From assembly GCF_001571145.1 (NCBI RefSeq), contig NZ_BCTF01000005.1, positions 143,298-207,297 on the forward strand: a DNA stretch of 64,000 bases. Direction: 5' to 3'. Shown here piece by piece: positions 8,791 to 17,350 of this stretch; within the stretch, counting starts at the first letter, position 1; the number at the start of each line of letters is the position of its first letter. Below the pieces are notes generated by a model that saw only the letters and a list, made by a program, of their open reading frames with translations, ran no database searches and had not been told where the DNA came from. The position numbers were made by a program, and so were the translations under genes. This stretch comes from Hydrogenophaga flava NBRC 102514 (GTDB lineage Bacteria; Pseudomonadota; Gammaproteobacteria; Burkholderiales; Burkholderiaceae_C).

Positions 8791-9548
8791 AGCCTTGAGA
8801 AGAACACCGCGCTCATCACCAGCCCGGTGACGATCACCCCGCGCCGCACCCAGACCACCGGCAGCGACTTGGACCAGCGCGCGCCAAAGTAGCCGCCTGC
8901 CGTGGCCGCGACCATCATCAGCAGGCCTTCTTTCCAGGCGATGGCGCCCGCGAGCACGAAGGCGGCCACGGACAGCCAGGACAGCACCAGCGAGTTGAGG
9001 TTCTTGAGCGCATTGACGGTGTTCAGCCGCGTCTCGCCGGCCACCGTGTACAGCGCCATCAGCAGGATGCCCAGCCCGCCGTTGAAGTAGCCGCCGTAGA
9101 TGGCCACCGCCATCAGGCCGGGTTCGCGCCAGCGCACCAGGCCATGGCCGCCGGCCGAGGCGGCCTGCGCACGGCGGGCGATGGCCGGGCCGGCCGCAAA
9201 CAGCACGGTGGCGAACAGCAGCAGCCAGGGCACGATGCCAGTGAACAGCTTGGCGGGCGTGACCAGCAGCAGCAGCGCACCCGCGACGCCGCCGATGGCC
9301 GCGATCAGCATTTCACGCCGCAGCCGCTGCGCCGGCAGTTCGCGCAATTCGGCCTTGAAGCCCAGCGTGCTGCCGAGATACCCGGGGCTCACCGCCAGCG
9401 CGCTGGTGGCGTTGGCGACGATGGGCGGCACGCCGGTGAACACCAGCGCAGGAAAGGTGAGGAAACTGCCGCCGCCGGCGATGGCATTGAGGGCCCCCGC
9501 GCCGAACGCGGCGGCCGCCAGCAGCGGCGCGGAGCTCAGGAGGTCCAG
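8787..9548 (-). CDS. TauE/SafE family sulfite/anion exporter
   Basis: About 253 residues with roughly eight membrane segments and the family motif NAIAGGGSFLTFPAL near the N-terminus. TauE/SafE proteins export sulfite, sulfoacetate or related anions. Start choice is uncertain: no ATG, GTG or TTG lies in frame near the conserved N-terminus, so I set a CTG at 9548, eight bases after the lipoprotein stop. A start further up would overlap the lipoprotein gene out of frame. It is the last gene of the RND/CsoR operon, which makes an oxidised-sulfur export role plausible (inference). Confidence 0.8.
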   Translation of the reverse strand: MDLLSSAPLLAAAAFGAGALNAIAGGGSFLTFPALVFTGVPPIVANATSALAVSPGYLGSTLGFKAELRELPAQRLRREMLIAAIGGVAGALLLLVTPAKLFTGIVPWLLLFATVLFAAGPAIARRAQAASAGGHGLVRWREPGLMAVAIYGGYFNGGLGILLMALYTVAGETRLNTVNALKNLNSLVLSWLSVAAFVLAGAIAWKEGLLMMVAATAGGYFGARWSKSLPVVWVRRGVIVTGLVMSAVFFSRL

Positions 9549-9555
9549 GCCGGGC

Positions 9556-9789
9556 TCACTTGGCAGCGGGGATGGCCACGTAGCGGAAGCCCTTGCCGCG
9601 CATGCAGTGGGCCACCATCTGCTCGCGCTCGTCCTCGGGCACCTTGGCCAGGCCGACCTGGTACTGGCAATCGGAGAGCTGGGTGTAGGCGTCGTCCTTG
9701 CTGGCCTTGGGCTTGACCCACTCGGCCTTGGGGGTGGACGAACAGGCAACCAGGGACAGCAGCAGGGCGGCGGCGAGGACGGTCTTCAT
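9556..9789 (-). CDS. small lipoprotein, hypothetical
   Basis: A 77-residue predicted lipoprotein. The N-terminus MKTVLAAALLLSLVAC ends in the lipobox LVAC, so the mature protein begins at Cys16. The mature part is charged and contains a second region with two Cys (SDCQYQVG and AHCMRGKGF) that could form a disulfide in the periplasm. I do not recognise the family beyond small Burkholderiales lipoproteins. It lies between the CsoR-type repressor gene (94 bp upstream) and the TauE gene. Confidence 0.75.
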   Translation of the reverse strand: MKTVLAAALLLSLVACSSTPKAEWVKPKASKDDAYTQLSDCQYQVGLAKVPEDEREQMVAHCMRGKGFRYVAIPAAK

Positions 9790-9883
9790 GGATGGAACAG
9801 GTCGGTTTTCAGAGGGAGGCCAGCATACCAAAGCCCCCCGTTCCCGAGCTGCAACCAGATGCATCGCCCCGCGGGCGCGCGGC

Positions 9884-10177
9884 CTATCGCGAGCGGCCGA
9901 GCTTGTCCTGCAGGCGTCCCAGCACCTCGCTGACCGTCTGCGGGTCGGCGGTGGCGCCACCGCAGGCGGTCAGCTCCTGCTCGGCCAGCGAGAGGTTCAG
10001 CCGCACGTAGGTGCTGTCCAGCGCGTGGCGCGTGGCCAGCAGCTGCTGGGCGATCTTGGCGCAGTCGGCGCCCTCTTCCAGCAGCTTCTGCAGACCGCGC
10101 ACCTGCCCTTCGGCGCGGCGCAGCCGGTGCATGAGCTCGGCCTTGCGTTCGGTGGCCAGGGTGCGGGGCGCGGTCAT
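9884..10177 (-). CDS. CsoR/FrmR/RcnR-family transcriptional repressor
   Basis: A 97-residue all-helical DUF156 repressor with the DNA-contact region RRAEGQVRGLQKLLEEGADC. Family members sense copper, nickel, formaldehyde or persulfide through a Cys on helix 2 and residues 25 and 29 further on. Here C39 is conserved, but the +25 position is L64 (normally His or Cys) and +29 is E68 (Cys in CsoR, Glu in FrmR). A second Cys lies at 72. The ligand set is therefore not that of a standard copper sensor. It is encoded inside the operon whose promoter carries a CsoR-like palindrome, consistent with autorepression. Confidence 0.88.
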   Translation of the reverse strand: MTAPRTLATERKAELMHRLRRAEGQVRGLQKLLEEGADCAKIAQQLLATRHALDSTYVRLNLSLAEQELTACGGATADPQTVSEVLGRLQDKLGRSR

Positions 10178-10195
10178 GGGGGGTTTCGGTGGGGA

Positions 10196-11239
10196 TCAGG
10201 CAGACACCGGCGTGATGGCGGCCACCGGCTCGGGCGCGAGCAGCGAGCCGTCGCGCAGGCCGCGCACGGTGGCAAAGCCCAGCCACAGCACCACCATGGA
10301 CGTGGCGGCCAGCAGCAGCACGGCAGCCGTCTGCAGCAGACCGCCGGACTGCTCCTGCAGCGCCAGCAGGCGCAGGGTGAGTGTGGTGAAGGCCGCGAGC
10401 GGGAACGACAGGGCCCAGAACGGAATGCCAAAGGGCTGTGCCACCGCGCGCTTGAGCACCGGCGCCACCCACAGCAGGAAGAACAGCGCGATGCCCCACA
10501 GACCCTGCACCGCCCAGAGCGGCGCCTGCCCACGCTCGACCAGCTGCGCCAGCACCAGGCCGATCACGGCCGGCGGCGCGACGGTGATCATCCACGCCGG
10601 CAGCAGGCGGTCGGGCAGCGGGCTGTGCGCGATGCGCCGCGCCAGCATCAGCGCCAGCACCACCGGCCAGAAGAAGGCCCCGATGCCGAACTGCGCCATC
10701 GCCCAGCCACCGTGGCCCAGCGGCACACCGGCCAGCGGCGCGAGCACATTGCCCACCACCGGGATCAGCAGCACCGGCGTGACCGAGGGCCACAGCCCGG
10801 TGTTGCCTGGCGTGGCACCCACCGCGGGCGCGAGCCAGCGGCCCAGCACCCACAGCGTGGCCCAGAGCTGCATCAGGCTGCCAGCCCACCAGAGCGCGCG
10901 CCACACCGGCGCCAGTTCGCCCGAGGCACCACCCAGCGCCACCCCGACCGTCGCCAGCAGCAGCAGCGACACCGGGAACGCGGCCACGAAGGCGTGGCGC
11001 ACCGGATGCTTCAGGTCCTCGGCCAGCGCCGCCGGGTAGCGCTGCCAGCGCAGCAGCGAGGCCACGAGCAGCACGGCAAACACGAGCAGCGCCAACAGCC
11101 CCGCCACCAGCGCCAGCCCCTCGGCCATCTCGCCGAGCAAGGGTCCTGCGCGGTGCCAGGCCAGCGCGAGGCCGCACAGGCCCATGACCAGCGAGAACCA
11201 GCCGGGCATGAGGAACTTCAGGGGCGTGGGTGAGGACAT
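10196..11239 (-). CDS. SLAC1/TDT family anion channel or sulfite exporter
   Basis: About 347 residues with ten hydrophobic segments, matching the SLAC1/TehA/Ssu1 (TDT) family. Family members conduct small anions; yeast Ssu1 exports sulfite. I used the ATG at 11239; a GTG at 11257 would add six residues, and neither has a convincing ribosome-binding site. It lies 27 bp after the DUF2892 gene and 18 bp before the CsoR-type repressor gene. Together with TauE it points to export of small oxyanions, but no substrate can be read from the sequence. Confidence 0.82.
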   Translation of the reverse strand: MSSPTPLKFLMPGWFSLVMGLCGLALAWHRAGPLLGEMAEGLALVAGLLALLVFAVLLVASLLRWQRYPAALAEDLKHPVRHAFVAAFPVSLLLLATVGVALGGASGELAPVWRALWWAGSLMQLWATLWVLGRWLAPAVGATPGNTGLWPSVTPVLLIPVVGNVLAPLAGVPLGHGGWAMAQFGIGAFFWPVVLALMLARRIAHSPLPDRLLPAWMITVAPPAVIGLVLAQLVERGQAPLWAVQGLWGIALFFLLWVAPVLKRAVAQPFGIPFWALSFPLAAFTTLTLRLLALQEQSGGLLQTAAVLLLAATSMVVLWLGFATVRGLRDGSLLAPEPVAAITPVSA

Positions 11240-11266
11240 GGTGTTCGGTGCTCGCACGGGTTCAGG

Positions 11267-11503
11267 TCAGCCGCATTTTCCGGTGCCGCAGGCCGAGCCA
11301 CCCTCGGGCACGCCCATCTTCCTGAACAGGATGGCGGGCGGACAGAAGCCGGTGATGCCCGACTGCGCCAGGTTGAAGCCGGCGAAGGCGGTCAGCGCGA
11401 GGAACCACTCGCTGACGAAGATGGGGCTGCCGTGGTAACCCAGCGCAAGCGAGACCAGCACGACGGTGCCGGCCATGATGCGGATGAGGCGTTCGATGGT
11501 CAT
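11267..11503 (-). CDS. DUF2892 small membrane protein
   Basis: A 78-residue DUF2892 protein, the membrane module also found fused to rhodanese in YgaP. It has two hydrophobic segments, the motif FNLAQSGITGFCPPAILFRKMG, and a Cys-containing tail (GGSACGTGKCG). The ATG at 11503 is preceded by AAGGAG eight bases upstream; a longer in-frame start at 11542 would overlap the pump gene's stop and lacks support. DUF2892 proteins often accompany sulfur-transfer genes. The extra tail cysteines could bind metal or carry persulfide (inference). Confidence 0.85.
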   Translation of the reverse strand: MTIERLIRIMAGTVVLVSLALGYHGSPIFVSEWFLALTAFAGFNLAQSGITGFCPPAILFRKMGVPEGGSACGTGKCG

Positions 11504-11538
11504 TTCAGACTCCTTGAAAAAGATGGAAGCACACAGGG

Positions 11539-14500
11539 TCACGCCGCTTCGTACTTCTTGCGGTACATGGCGTAGTAGAGAACAGGGATGACGACCAGGG
11601 TCAGCATGGTCGACACGGCGATGCCGAAGATCAGCGCAATGGCCAGACCGTTGAAGATCGGGTCGTCGAGGATGAAGAAGGCGCCCATCATGGCGGCCAG
11701 GCCGGTCAGCGCGATGGGTTGCGCGCGCACCGCGGCCGACTGCACCACCGCCTGCGCAAAGGGCACACCGCGTTTCATTTCCAGCTCTATGAAGTCCACC
11801 AGCAGGATGGAGTTGCGCACGATGATCCCGGCCAGCGCGATCATGCCGATCATGGAGGTGGCGGTGAACTGCGCTTGCAGCAGCGCGTGGCCGGGCATGA
11901 CGCCGATCATGGTCAGCGGGATGGGCGCCATGATGATCAGCGGCGTGAGGTAGCTCTTGAACTGCGCCACCACCAGCAGGTAGATCAGGATCAGCCCGAC
12001 GCCGTAGGCCGCGCCCATGTCGCGGAAGGTCTCATACGTGATCTGCCACTCGCCGTCCCACTTCACCGCGTACTGGCGGTACGGGTCCTTGGGCTGGCTG
12101 ATCCAGTACTCGCCAATCTCGCCGGTGTTGGGCAGCGCGGCGTCCTTCATGGCCGGGCGGATACCGAACAGGCCGTACAGCGGCGAGTCGAGTTTGCCGG
12201 CCATGTCGCCGAACACGTAGGTGACGGGCAGCAGGTCTTTGGTGAAGCGCGGCTGGTCGATCACGCCGCGCTCGACGGTGACCAGTTCGGACAGCGGCAC
12301 CATGGCGCCGTTGGCGGCCTTCAGCGGCAGGGCCAGCACGGCGTTCAGGCCCACCTGGGCTTCGCGCGGCAGCTGGATGCGCACCGGCACCGCGAACTTG
12401 GCGTGGCCGTCGTGCAGGTAGGCGGCGTCGGAACCCGAGAGCGCGGCATACACCGTCTGCGCGATGACCTGCACCGGAATGCCCAGCGACTCGGCGCGCT
12501 GGCGCTGGATGCGCAGGAAGGCGCGCGGCGCGTTCTCCTTGAGCGAGGTGTCCACGCCCACGATGTCGGGCGTGCCGGCAAAGGCCTTGGCCACGCGCTG
12601 CGCCAGCTCGGCACGGCCGGCCTGGTCGGGGCCATAGACCTCGGCCACGATGGGCGACATCACCGGCGGGCCAGGCGGCACTTCGACCACTTTCACGCGC
12701 GCGCCGTGGGCGGCGGCGATCTTTTCTAGTTCGGGGCGGTGGCGCTGGGCGATGGCGTGGCTCTTTTCGCTGCGGTCGTGCGCGCCGACCAGGTTGACCT
12801 GCAGATCGCCACCTTCGGCCTCGGCGCGCAGGTAGTACTGGCGCACCAGGCCGTTGAAGGTGATGGGGCTGGCCGTGCCAGCGTAGCCCTGCACGTTGGC
12901 CACCTCGGGCTGCGTGGCCAGCCAGGCCGTCACGTCCTGCAGCGCCGCGGTCGTCCCTTCCAGCGGCGTGCCCGCGGGCATGTCGACCACCACCTGGTAC
13001 TCGCTCTTGTTGTCGAAGGGCAGCATCTTCAGCACCACCCACTGCACCACGGCCAGGCCCACGGACAGCAGCAGCGCCGCGAGGATGCCGGCCAGCAGCA
13101 GCCAACGCTTGCGGGCGCTCTCCAGGAAGGGCGTCAGAATTTTCGTGAAGGTGTTCTGCAGCGCGCTGGTGAGCTTGCCCGGGCCGTGGTCGGCATGGCC
13201 GTCGGCCTTCGTCAGCTTGAGCGCGAGCCAGGGCGTGACGGTGAAGGCGATGGCCAGCGAAATCGCCATGCCCATGCTGGCGTTGATCGGGATCGGGCTC
13301 ATGTACGGGCCCATCAGCCCGGACACAAAGGCCATGGGCAGCAGGGCCGCGATCACGGTGAAGGTGGCCAGGATGGTGGGGCCGCCCACTTCGTCGACCG
13401 CGCGCGGGATGATGACCGACAGCGGATCGTGCGGCGTGAGCATGCGGTGGCGGTGGATGTTCTCCACCACCACGATGGCGTCGTCCACAAGGATGCCGAT
13501 GGAGAAGATCAGCGCGAACAGCGACACGCGGTTGAGCGTGAAGCCCCAGGCCCAGCTGGCAAACAGCGTGGCCGTGAGCGTGAGGATCACCGCCGCGCCG
13601 ACGATGACCGCCTCGCGCCGGCCCAGCGCCAGGCCGACCAGCACGATCACGCTGGCGGTGGCGAAGATCAGCTTCTGGATCAGCTTGTTGGCCTTGTCGG
13701 CCGCGGTCTGGCCGTAGTCGCGCGTGATGCTGACCTGCACGTCGTCGGGGATCACCGTGTTCTTCAGGTTGTCCAGCCGCTCGGCCGCGCCGCGCGCCAC
13801 GTCCACCGCGTTCTCGCCGGGCTTCTTGGTGACGGTGATGGTCACGGCCGGGTGGTTCTGGCCCTGCTGGGCAGCGTGCGCCGCATCGGCCACGCCGGGC
13901 GTGAACCACACATAGCGCTGCGGCAGCTGGGCGCCGGCTTCGACGCGCGCGACCTCGCGCAGGTAGACCGGGCGACCCGCGTTCACGCCAACCACGATGT
14001 CGCCCACGTCCTGCTCGTTCTGCAGGAACTCGCCGGTTTCCACCGACAGCATGCCGGGCTCGCCGGGGGCCGGGTTGGTGTTGACCACCGAACCCGAGGG
14101 CAGCGCCTGATTGGCCGCCGCGATGGCGCCGTGCAGCTGCTGCACGCTCACGCCGCGCTCGCGCAGCTGGTTGGGGTTGAGCCACACATGCACCGCGCGG
14201 CCGGGACCGCCGATGGTGACCACCTCGCGCGTGCCGGGCACGCGCTTGAGTTCGGTCTCGACCGCGTGCGCCACGCGCTCCAGGTCGTGTGCGCTCTGCG
14301 CGTCGGCGGTCCACAGCGTGGCCGCGAGCACGGGCACGTCGTCGATGCCCTTGGGTTTCACGATGGGGGTAAGCACGCCCAGGCCCTGCGGCAGCCAGTC
14401 CTGGTTGGCGTTCAGCACGTCGTACAGGCGCACCAGCGCTTCGGTGCGCGGCACGCCGACCTTGAACTGCACCGTCAGCACCGCGACGCCAGGGCGCGCG

Positions 14501-14793
14501 ACCGAATAGGTGTGTTCGATGCCCTGGATCTGCGAGAGCACGTGTTCGGCCGGGGCGGCGACCATCTTCTCCACGTCGGCGCTGGAGGCGCCGGGGAACG
14601 GGATGATCACGTTGGCCATGGTCACGTTGATCTGCGGCTCCTCTTCGCGCGGGGTGACCAGCACGGCGAACAGGCCCAGCAGCAGCGCGACCAGCGCCAG
14701 CAGCGGCGTGATGGCGTTGGCCTGGAAGGCCCGCGCCACGGAACCGGAGAAGCCCAGCTTCTCCAGCGTGGAAGGTTCGTTGGGGTGGCTCAT
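11539..14793 (-). CDS. RND efflux pump permease (HAE1/AcrB type)
   Basis: A 1084-residue RND permease. It has an N-terminal membrane anchor, two large periplasmic loops and two blocks of membrane segments. The proton-relay motif is ILVDDAIVVVENI, with the Asp pair of drug-type HAE1 pumps rather than the heavy-metal CusA pattern. The trimeric pump would span inner membrane and periplasm with the adaptor encoded just upstream (12-bp gap). No outer-membrane channel gene is present, so it presumably borrows one. The substrate is unknown; the operon partners (TDT, TauE, DUF2892, CsoR-type repressor) are unusual for a plain drug pump. Confidence 0.93.
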   Translation of the reverse strand: MSHPNEPSTLEKLGFSGSVARAFQANAITPLLALVALLLGLFAVLVTPREEEPQINVTMANVIIPFPGASSADVEKMVAAPAEHVLSQIQGIEHTYSVARPGVAVLTVQFKVGVPRTEALVRLYDVLNANQDWLPQGLGVLTPIVKPKGIDDVPVLAATLWTADAQSAHDLERVAHAVETELKRVPGTREVVTIGGPGRAVHVWLNPNQLRERGVSVQQLHGAIAAANQALPSGSVVNTNPAPGEPGMLSVETGEFLQNEQDVGDIVVGVNAGRPVYLREVARVEAGAQLPQRYVWFTPGVADAAHAAQQGQNHPAVTITVTKKPGENAVDVARGAAERLDNLKNTVIPDDVQVSITRDYGQTAADKANKLIQKLIFATASVIVLVGLALGRREAVIVGAAVILTLTATLFASWAWGFTLNRVSLFALIFSIGILVDDAIVVVENIHRHRMLTPHDPLSVIIPRAVDEVGGPTILATFTVIAALLPMAFVSGLMGPYMSPIPINASMGMAISLAIAFTVTPWLALKLTKADGHADHGPGKLTSALQNTFTKILTPFLESARKRWLLLAGILAALLLSVGLAVVQWVVLKMLPFDNKSEYQVVVDMPAGTPLEGTTAALQDVTAWLATQPEVANVQGYAGTASPITFNGLVRQYYLRAEAEGGDLQVNLVGAHDRSEKSHAIAQRHRPELEKIAAAHGARVKVVEVPPGPPVMSPIVAEVYGPDQAGRAELAQRVAKAFAGTPDIVGVDTSLKENAPRAFLRIQRQRAESLGIPVQVIAQTVYAALSGSDAAYLHDGHAKFAVPVRIQLPREAQVGLNAVLALPLKAANGAMVPLSELVTVERGVIDQPRFTKDLLPVTYVFGDMAGKLDSPLYGLFGIRPAMKDAALPNTGEIGEYWISQPKDPYRQYAVKWDGEWQITYETFRDMGAAYGVGLILIYLLVVAQFKSYLTPLIIMAPIPLTMIGVMPGHALLQAQFTATSMIGMIALAGIIVRNSILLVDFIELEMKRGVPFAQAVVQSAAVRAQPIALTGLAAMMGAFFILDDPIFNGLAIALIFGIAVSTMLTLVVIPVLYYAMYRKKYEAA

Positions 14794-14805
14794 GGTGGTG
14801 GCCTC

Positions 14806-15933
14806 TTACTTCGCCACGGGCGTGGCGCCGGCCAGACCGGCGCGCACGGGATCGAGCGCCACCTGGTCGCCTGCCTTCAGGCCCGCCAGCACCTCGACGC
14901 CGTCGCCGTGGGTGGCGCCGGTGCGCACCGCGCGCAGCGCAAAGCCTTTCGCGGCGTCACCCTTGGCGGTCACGACGTAGACGCCGGTCAGCTCGCCCCG
15001 GCGCAGCAAGGCCGTGGCCGGCACCACCAGGCGCTGCGGCGCAGCCTGGGCGGCGCTGCCGACGAAGCGCACCTTCACCTGGCGCCCCGGCACCTGGCCG
15101 GCGCCGTCGGCCTCGCTCAGGTTCAGGCGCCACTCCACCGTCTGCGACACCGGGTCGGCGGCGGGCACGGTGGTCTTGGCGGCGGGGCTGACCCATTTGT
15201 CGGTGCCGGGCAGTTGCACCTCGACCTGCGAGACCGACAGCGCCAGCGGCTGCTGCGAGGCCGGCACGTGCACCACGGCGCGAATCGGCTGCGGCGCGTA
15301 GACGGTGAGGATGGGCGCACCGGGCATGGCCAGAGCGCCGGCCTCGGCGTGCGTCGCCAGCACCCAGCCGTCCCAGGGCGCGGTCAGGCGGGTGAAGCCC
15401 TGGGCCACGCTGGCCTGGGTCTGTCCGGCGCGGGCGGCGGCGGCACCGGCTTCGGCGGCGCGGTACTGCGCCAGCGCCGAATCGAGCGCAGCCTGGGCGA
15501 TGAAGCCCTGCGCGCGCAGTTCCTTGGTGCGTTCGTAGGCCGCCTTGGCATTGGCCAGGCTGGCCTGGGCCTGCGCAACGCCGGCCTGCGCCTGCGCCAC
15601 ACCGACCTGGGTGGCACGGTCGTCGATCACGGCCAGCACCTGGCCGGCCTGGACACGGTCACCGGCCTTGACCGACAGCGTGGCGATGCGGCCGCTGGCC
15701 TGGGCCGACAGCACGCTCTGGCGCACCGCCTGCAGGCTGCCGTCGAACTCGGCGCTGCCCGCCACCGCCTGCGCACCCACAGCGACCACGGGCACCTGGG
15801 GGCCCGCCGATGCGGGGGCCGGATCGGCGGCCTGGGCGGCGCCCATGGCGAGCAGGCCGGAGGCCAGCAGCAGGCGCGCGGAGCGGACAGGGTTCAGGGA
15901 CGAAAACAACGGGGCGTGTGCATGGACGGGCAT
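14806..15933 (-). CDS. RND efflux periplasmic adaptor subunit
   Basis: A 375-residue membrane-fusion protein. It has an N-terminal signal sequence (cleavage expected after AAQAAD-like residues near 36), a lipoyl half-motif VKAGDRVQAGQVLAVIDD, an Ala/Gln-rich alpha-hairpin (AQAGVAQAQASLANAKAAYERTKEL), the second lipoyl half and a beta-barrel. It bridges the RND permease to an outer-membrane channel. It is the first gene of the operon: AGGAGA precedes the ATG, and the promoter/operator lies 23 to 51 bp upstream. Confidence 0.92.
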   Translation of the reverse strand: MPVHAHAPLFSSLNPVRSARLLLASGLLAMGAAQAADPAPASAGPQVPVVAVGAQAVAGSAEFDGSLQAVRQSVLSAQASGRIATLSVKAGDRVQAGQVLAVIDDRATQVGVAQAQAGVAQAQASLANAKAAYERTKELRAQGFIAQAALDSALAQYRAAEAGAAAARAGQTQASVAQGFTRLTAPWDGWVLATHAEAGALAMPGAPILTVYAPQPIRAVVHVPASQQPLALSVSQVEVQLPGTDKWVSPAAKTTVPAADPVSQTVEWRLNLSEADGAGQVPGRQVKVRFVGSAAQAAPQRLVVPATALLRRGELTGVYVVTAKGDAAKGFALRAVRTGATHGDGVEVLAGLKAGDQVALDPVRAGLAGATPVAK

Positions 15934-15955
15934 GGCAATCTCCTATACCTGCCGC

Positions 15956-15984
15956 AGTATACATACATACCCCCAGGGGTACAA
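15956..15984 (-). promoter_or_regulatory. sigma-70 promoter with overlapping CsoR-type operator
   Basis: Reading the minus strand, TTGTAC (15979-15984) and TATACT (15956-15961) are separated by exactly 17 bases. The palindrome TACCCC-CA-GGGGTA (15968-15981, perfect 6-bp arms) overlaps the -35 end and spacer, where a bound repressor would block polymerase. Short GC-rich palindromes of this TACCCC/GGGGTA form are typical CsoR/CstR-family operators, and such a repressor is the fifth gene of this operon. Confidence 0.75.
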
Positions 15985-16016
15985 GACCCCCGCCGCCTTT
16001 CGGCGGCCGCCCCGTC

Positions 16017-17255
16017 TCAGCGGCGCTGCCGCGCCAGCACCCAGGCCGCCCCGAAGAAGCTCAGCGCCGCCACCACCAGCACCGCGTAGGCGGCGCGCAG
16101 GCCGAAGTGTTCGGCGAGTTCGCCCATCAGCAGGGCCGCGATCTGGGCCCCGACGGTGAAAGAGATCATCAGCAGGGCCGACAGGCGCGGCGCCTCCTGC
16201 GGGAAGCCGCGCAGCGCGATGCCCAGCAGGATGGGGAAGCCCACCGAAACGCCCAGGCCGGTGAGGTAGTTGCACAGCGCCAGCCAGACGAAGGGCGCAT
16301 CGGCCGGGCTCAGCCAGACGCCCGTGACCGCCAGCGCCGCCAGCGCGCCCAGGCCCTGGATCTTCTGTTCCATGCTCCAGCGGCTGTGCACGAAGGCCTG
16401 CCAGACCCGGCCGGTGACCATGCCGGCCATCAGGAAGCCCAGGGCCATGCGGGCCACCTGGTCGCTCTCGCCCAGCGCCTCGGTGGCGAAGCTCACGAAC
16501 CAGAAGTACTGGCCCCACTCGCACAGGCCGCTGCACACGCCGGCGAACAGCACCCAGCGCACCAATGGCTGGCGCAGCAGGCCGCCGTAATCCAGCGGCT
16601 GGTGCACTTGTCCGGTGGCCTCGGCGTGCGCGTGGTCGCTGCGAAAAGCCACGCTGCGCAGGTAGCGGCGCTGCAGCGTCATCAGCAGCATCACCAGCGC
16701 CATGAAGCCGAACACCACATAGGGGCCGCGCCAGTTCGGGTTGGCCGCCAGCACCGCGGCCGCCATCAGCGGCGAGAACATGGTGCCCAGGCTGTAGCCG
16801 ACGTCGACCAGGCTGATGATGCGGGCGCGCTGCTCGGGCTCGTCGCTCAGTTCGGCCAGCAGGCCGTGGCCCACGGTGAACAGCGCGGTCTCGAAGGTGG
16901 CGATGGTCACCATGAAGAAGGCCAGCCAGCCGAAGCTGGGCGCCAGCAGCACGCCCGCCAGCGCCACCACCACGGCCGCGGTGTAGGCGCGCAGCAGGCG
17001 GCGCGGCGGAAAGCGTTTGGCGATGGCGCCGCCCAGCAGCGAGCCGACCGCACCGCCGGCGCTCCAGATCGCCATCAGCCAGCCCATCTGCTGGAAGGAC
17101 ACGCCCATCTGGGCACGCAGGTTGGGGGTCACCGCCCCCAGCAGCGCCCCGAAGATGCCCCAGGTGAGGGCGCAGTACAGGATGATCCAGGCGACGTAGG
17201 GGAGGCCGCGCAGGGTTTTCAGCGGGGCGGCCAGGAAGGCGGAAACGGGGTTCAC
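16017..17255 (-). CDS. MFS transporter
   Basis: A 412-residue major-facilitator protein with twelve hydrophobic segments and a short charged central loop around residues 205-225 containing a His pair (HAHAEATGQVHQ). The N-half loop AKRFPPRRLLR stands in the position of the MFS motif A. Sequence details do not tell me the substrate; it is broadly like the sugar or TsgA-type MFS groups. It ends 83 bp from the RND operon start; a GCCGCC/GGCGGC hairpin (15992-16007) lies just past its stop but has no U-run. Confidence 0.85.
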   Translation of the reverse strand: MNPVSAFLAAPLKTLRGLPYVAWIILYCALTWGIFGALLGAVTPNLRAQMGVSFQQMGWLMAIWSAGGAVGSLLGGAIAKRFPPRRLLRAYTAAVVVALAGVLLAPSFGWLAFFMVTIATFETALFTVGHGLLAELSDEPEQRARIISLVDVGYSLGTMFSPLMAAAVLAANPNWRGPYVVFGFMALVMLLMTLQRRYLRSVAFRSDHAHAEATGQVHQPLDYGGLLRQPLVRWVLFAGVCSGLCEWGQYFWFVSFATEALGESDQVARMALGFLMAGMVTGRVWQAFVHSRWSMEQKIQGLGALAALAVTGVWLSPADAPFVWLALCNYLTGLGVSVGFPILLGIALRGFPQEAPRLSALLMISFTVGAQIAALLMGELAEHFGLRAAYAVLVVAALSFFGAAWVLARQRR

Positions 17256-17350
17256 ATCAGGCTTTCAATCGGGAATGCAATCGATTGTCTTCCGGGAACC
17301 GCCCCGGTGTCCGGCGGGGCCTGCAAATGAACCTGTGTGGTAACCGGGCT

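Noticed and set aside
15992..16007. GCCGCC/GGCGGC hairpin after the MFS gene as terminator
   Set aside because: No T-run on the minus strand; may still influence the RND leader but is not a convincing terminator.
12739..16089. A 1116-codon plus-strand open frame across the RND pump and adaptor genes
   Set aside because: It is antisense to two well-recognised proteins, with the low-complexity His/Arg/Gly composition of a shadow frame.
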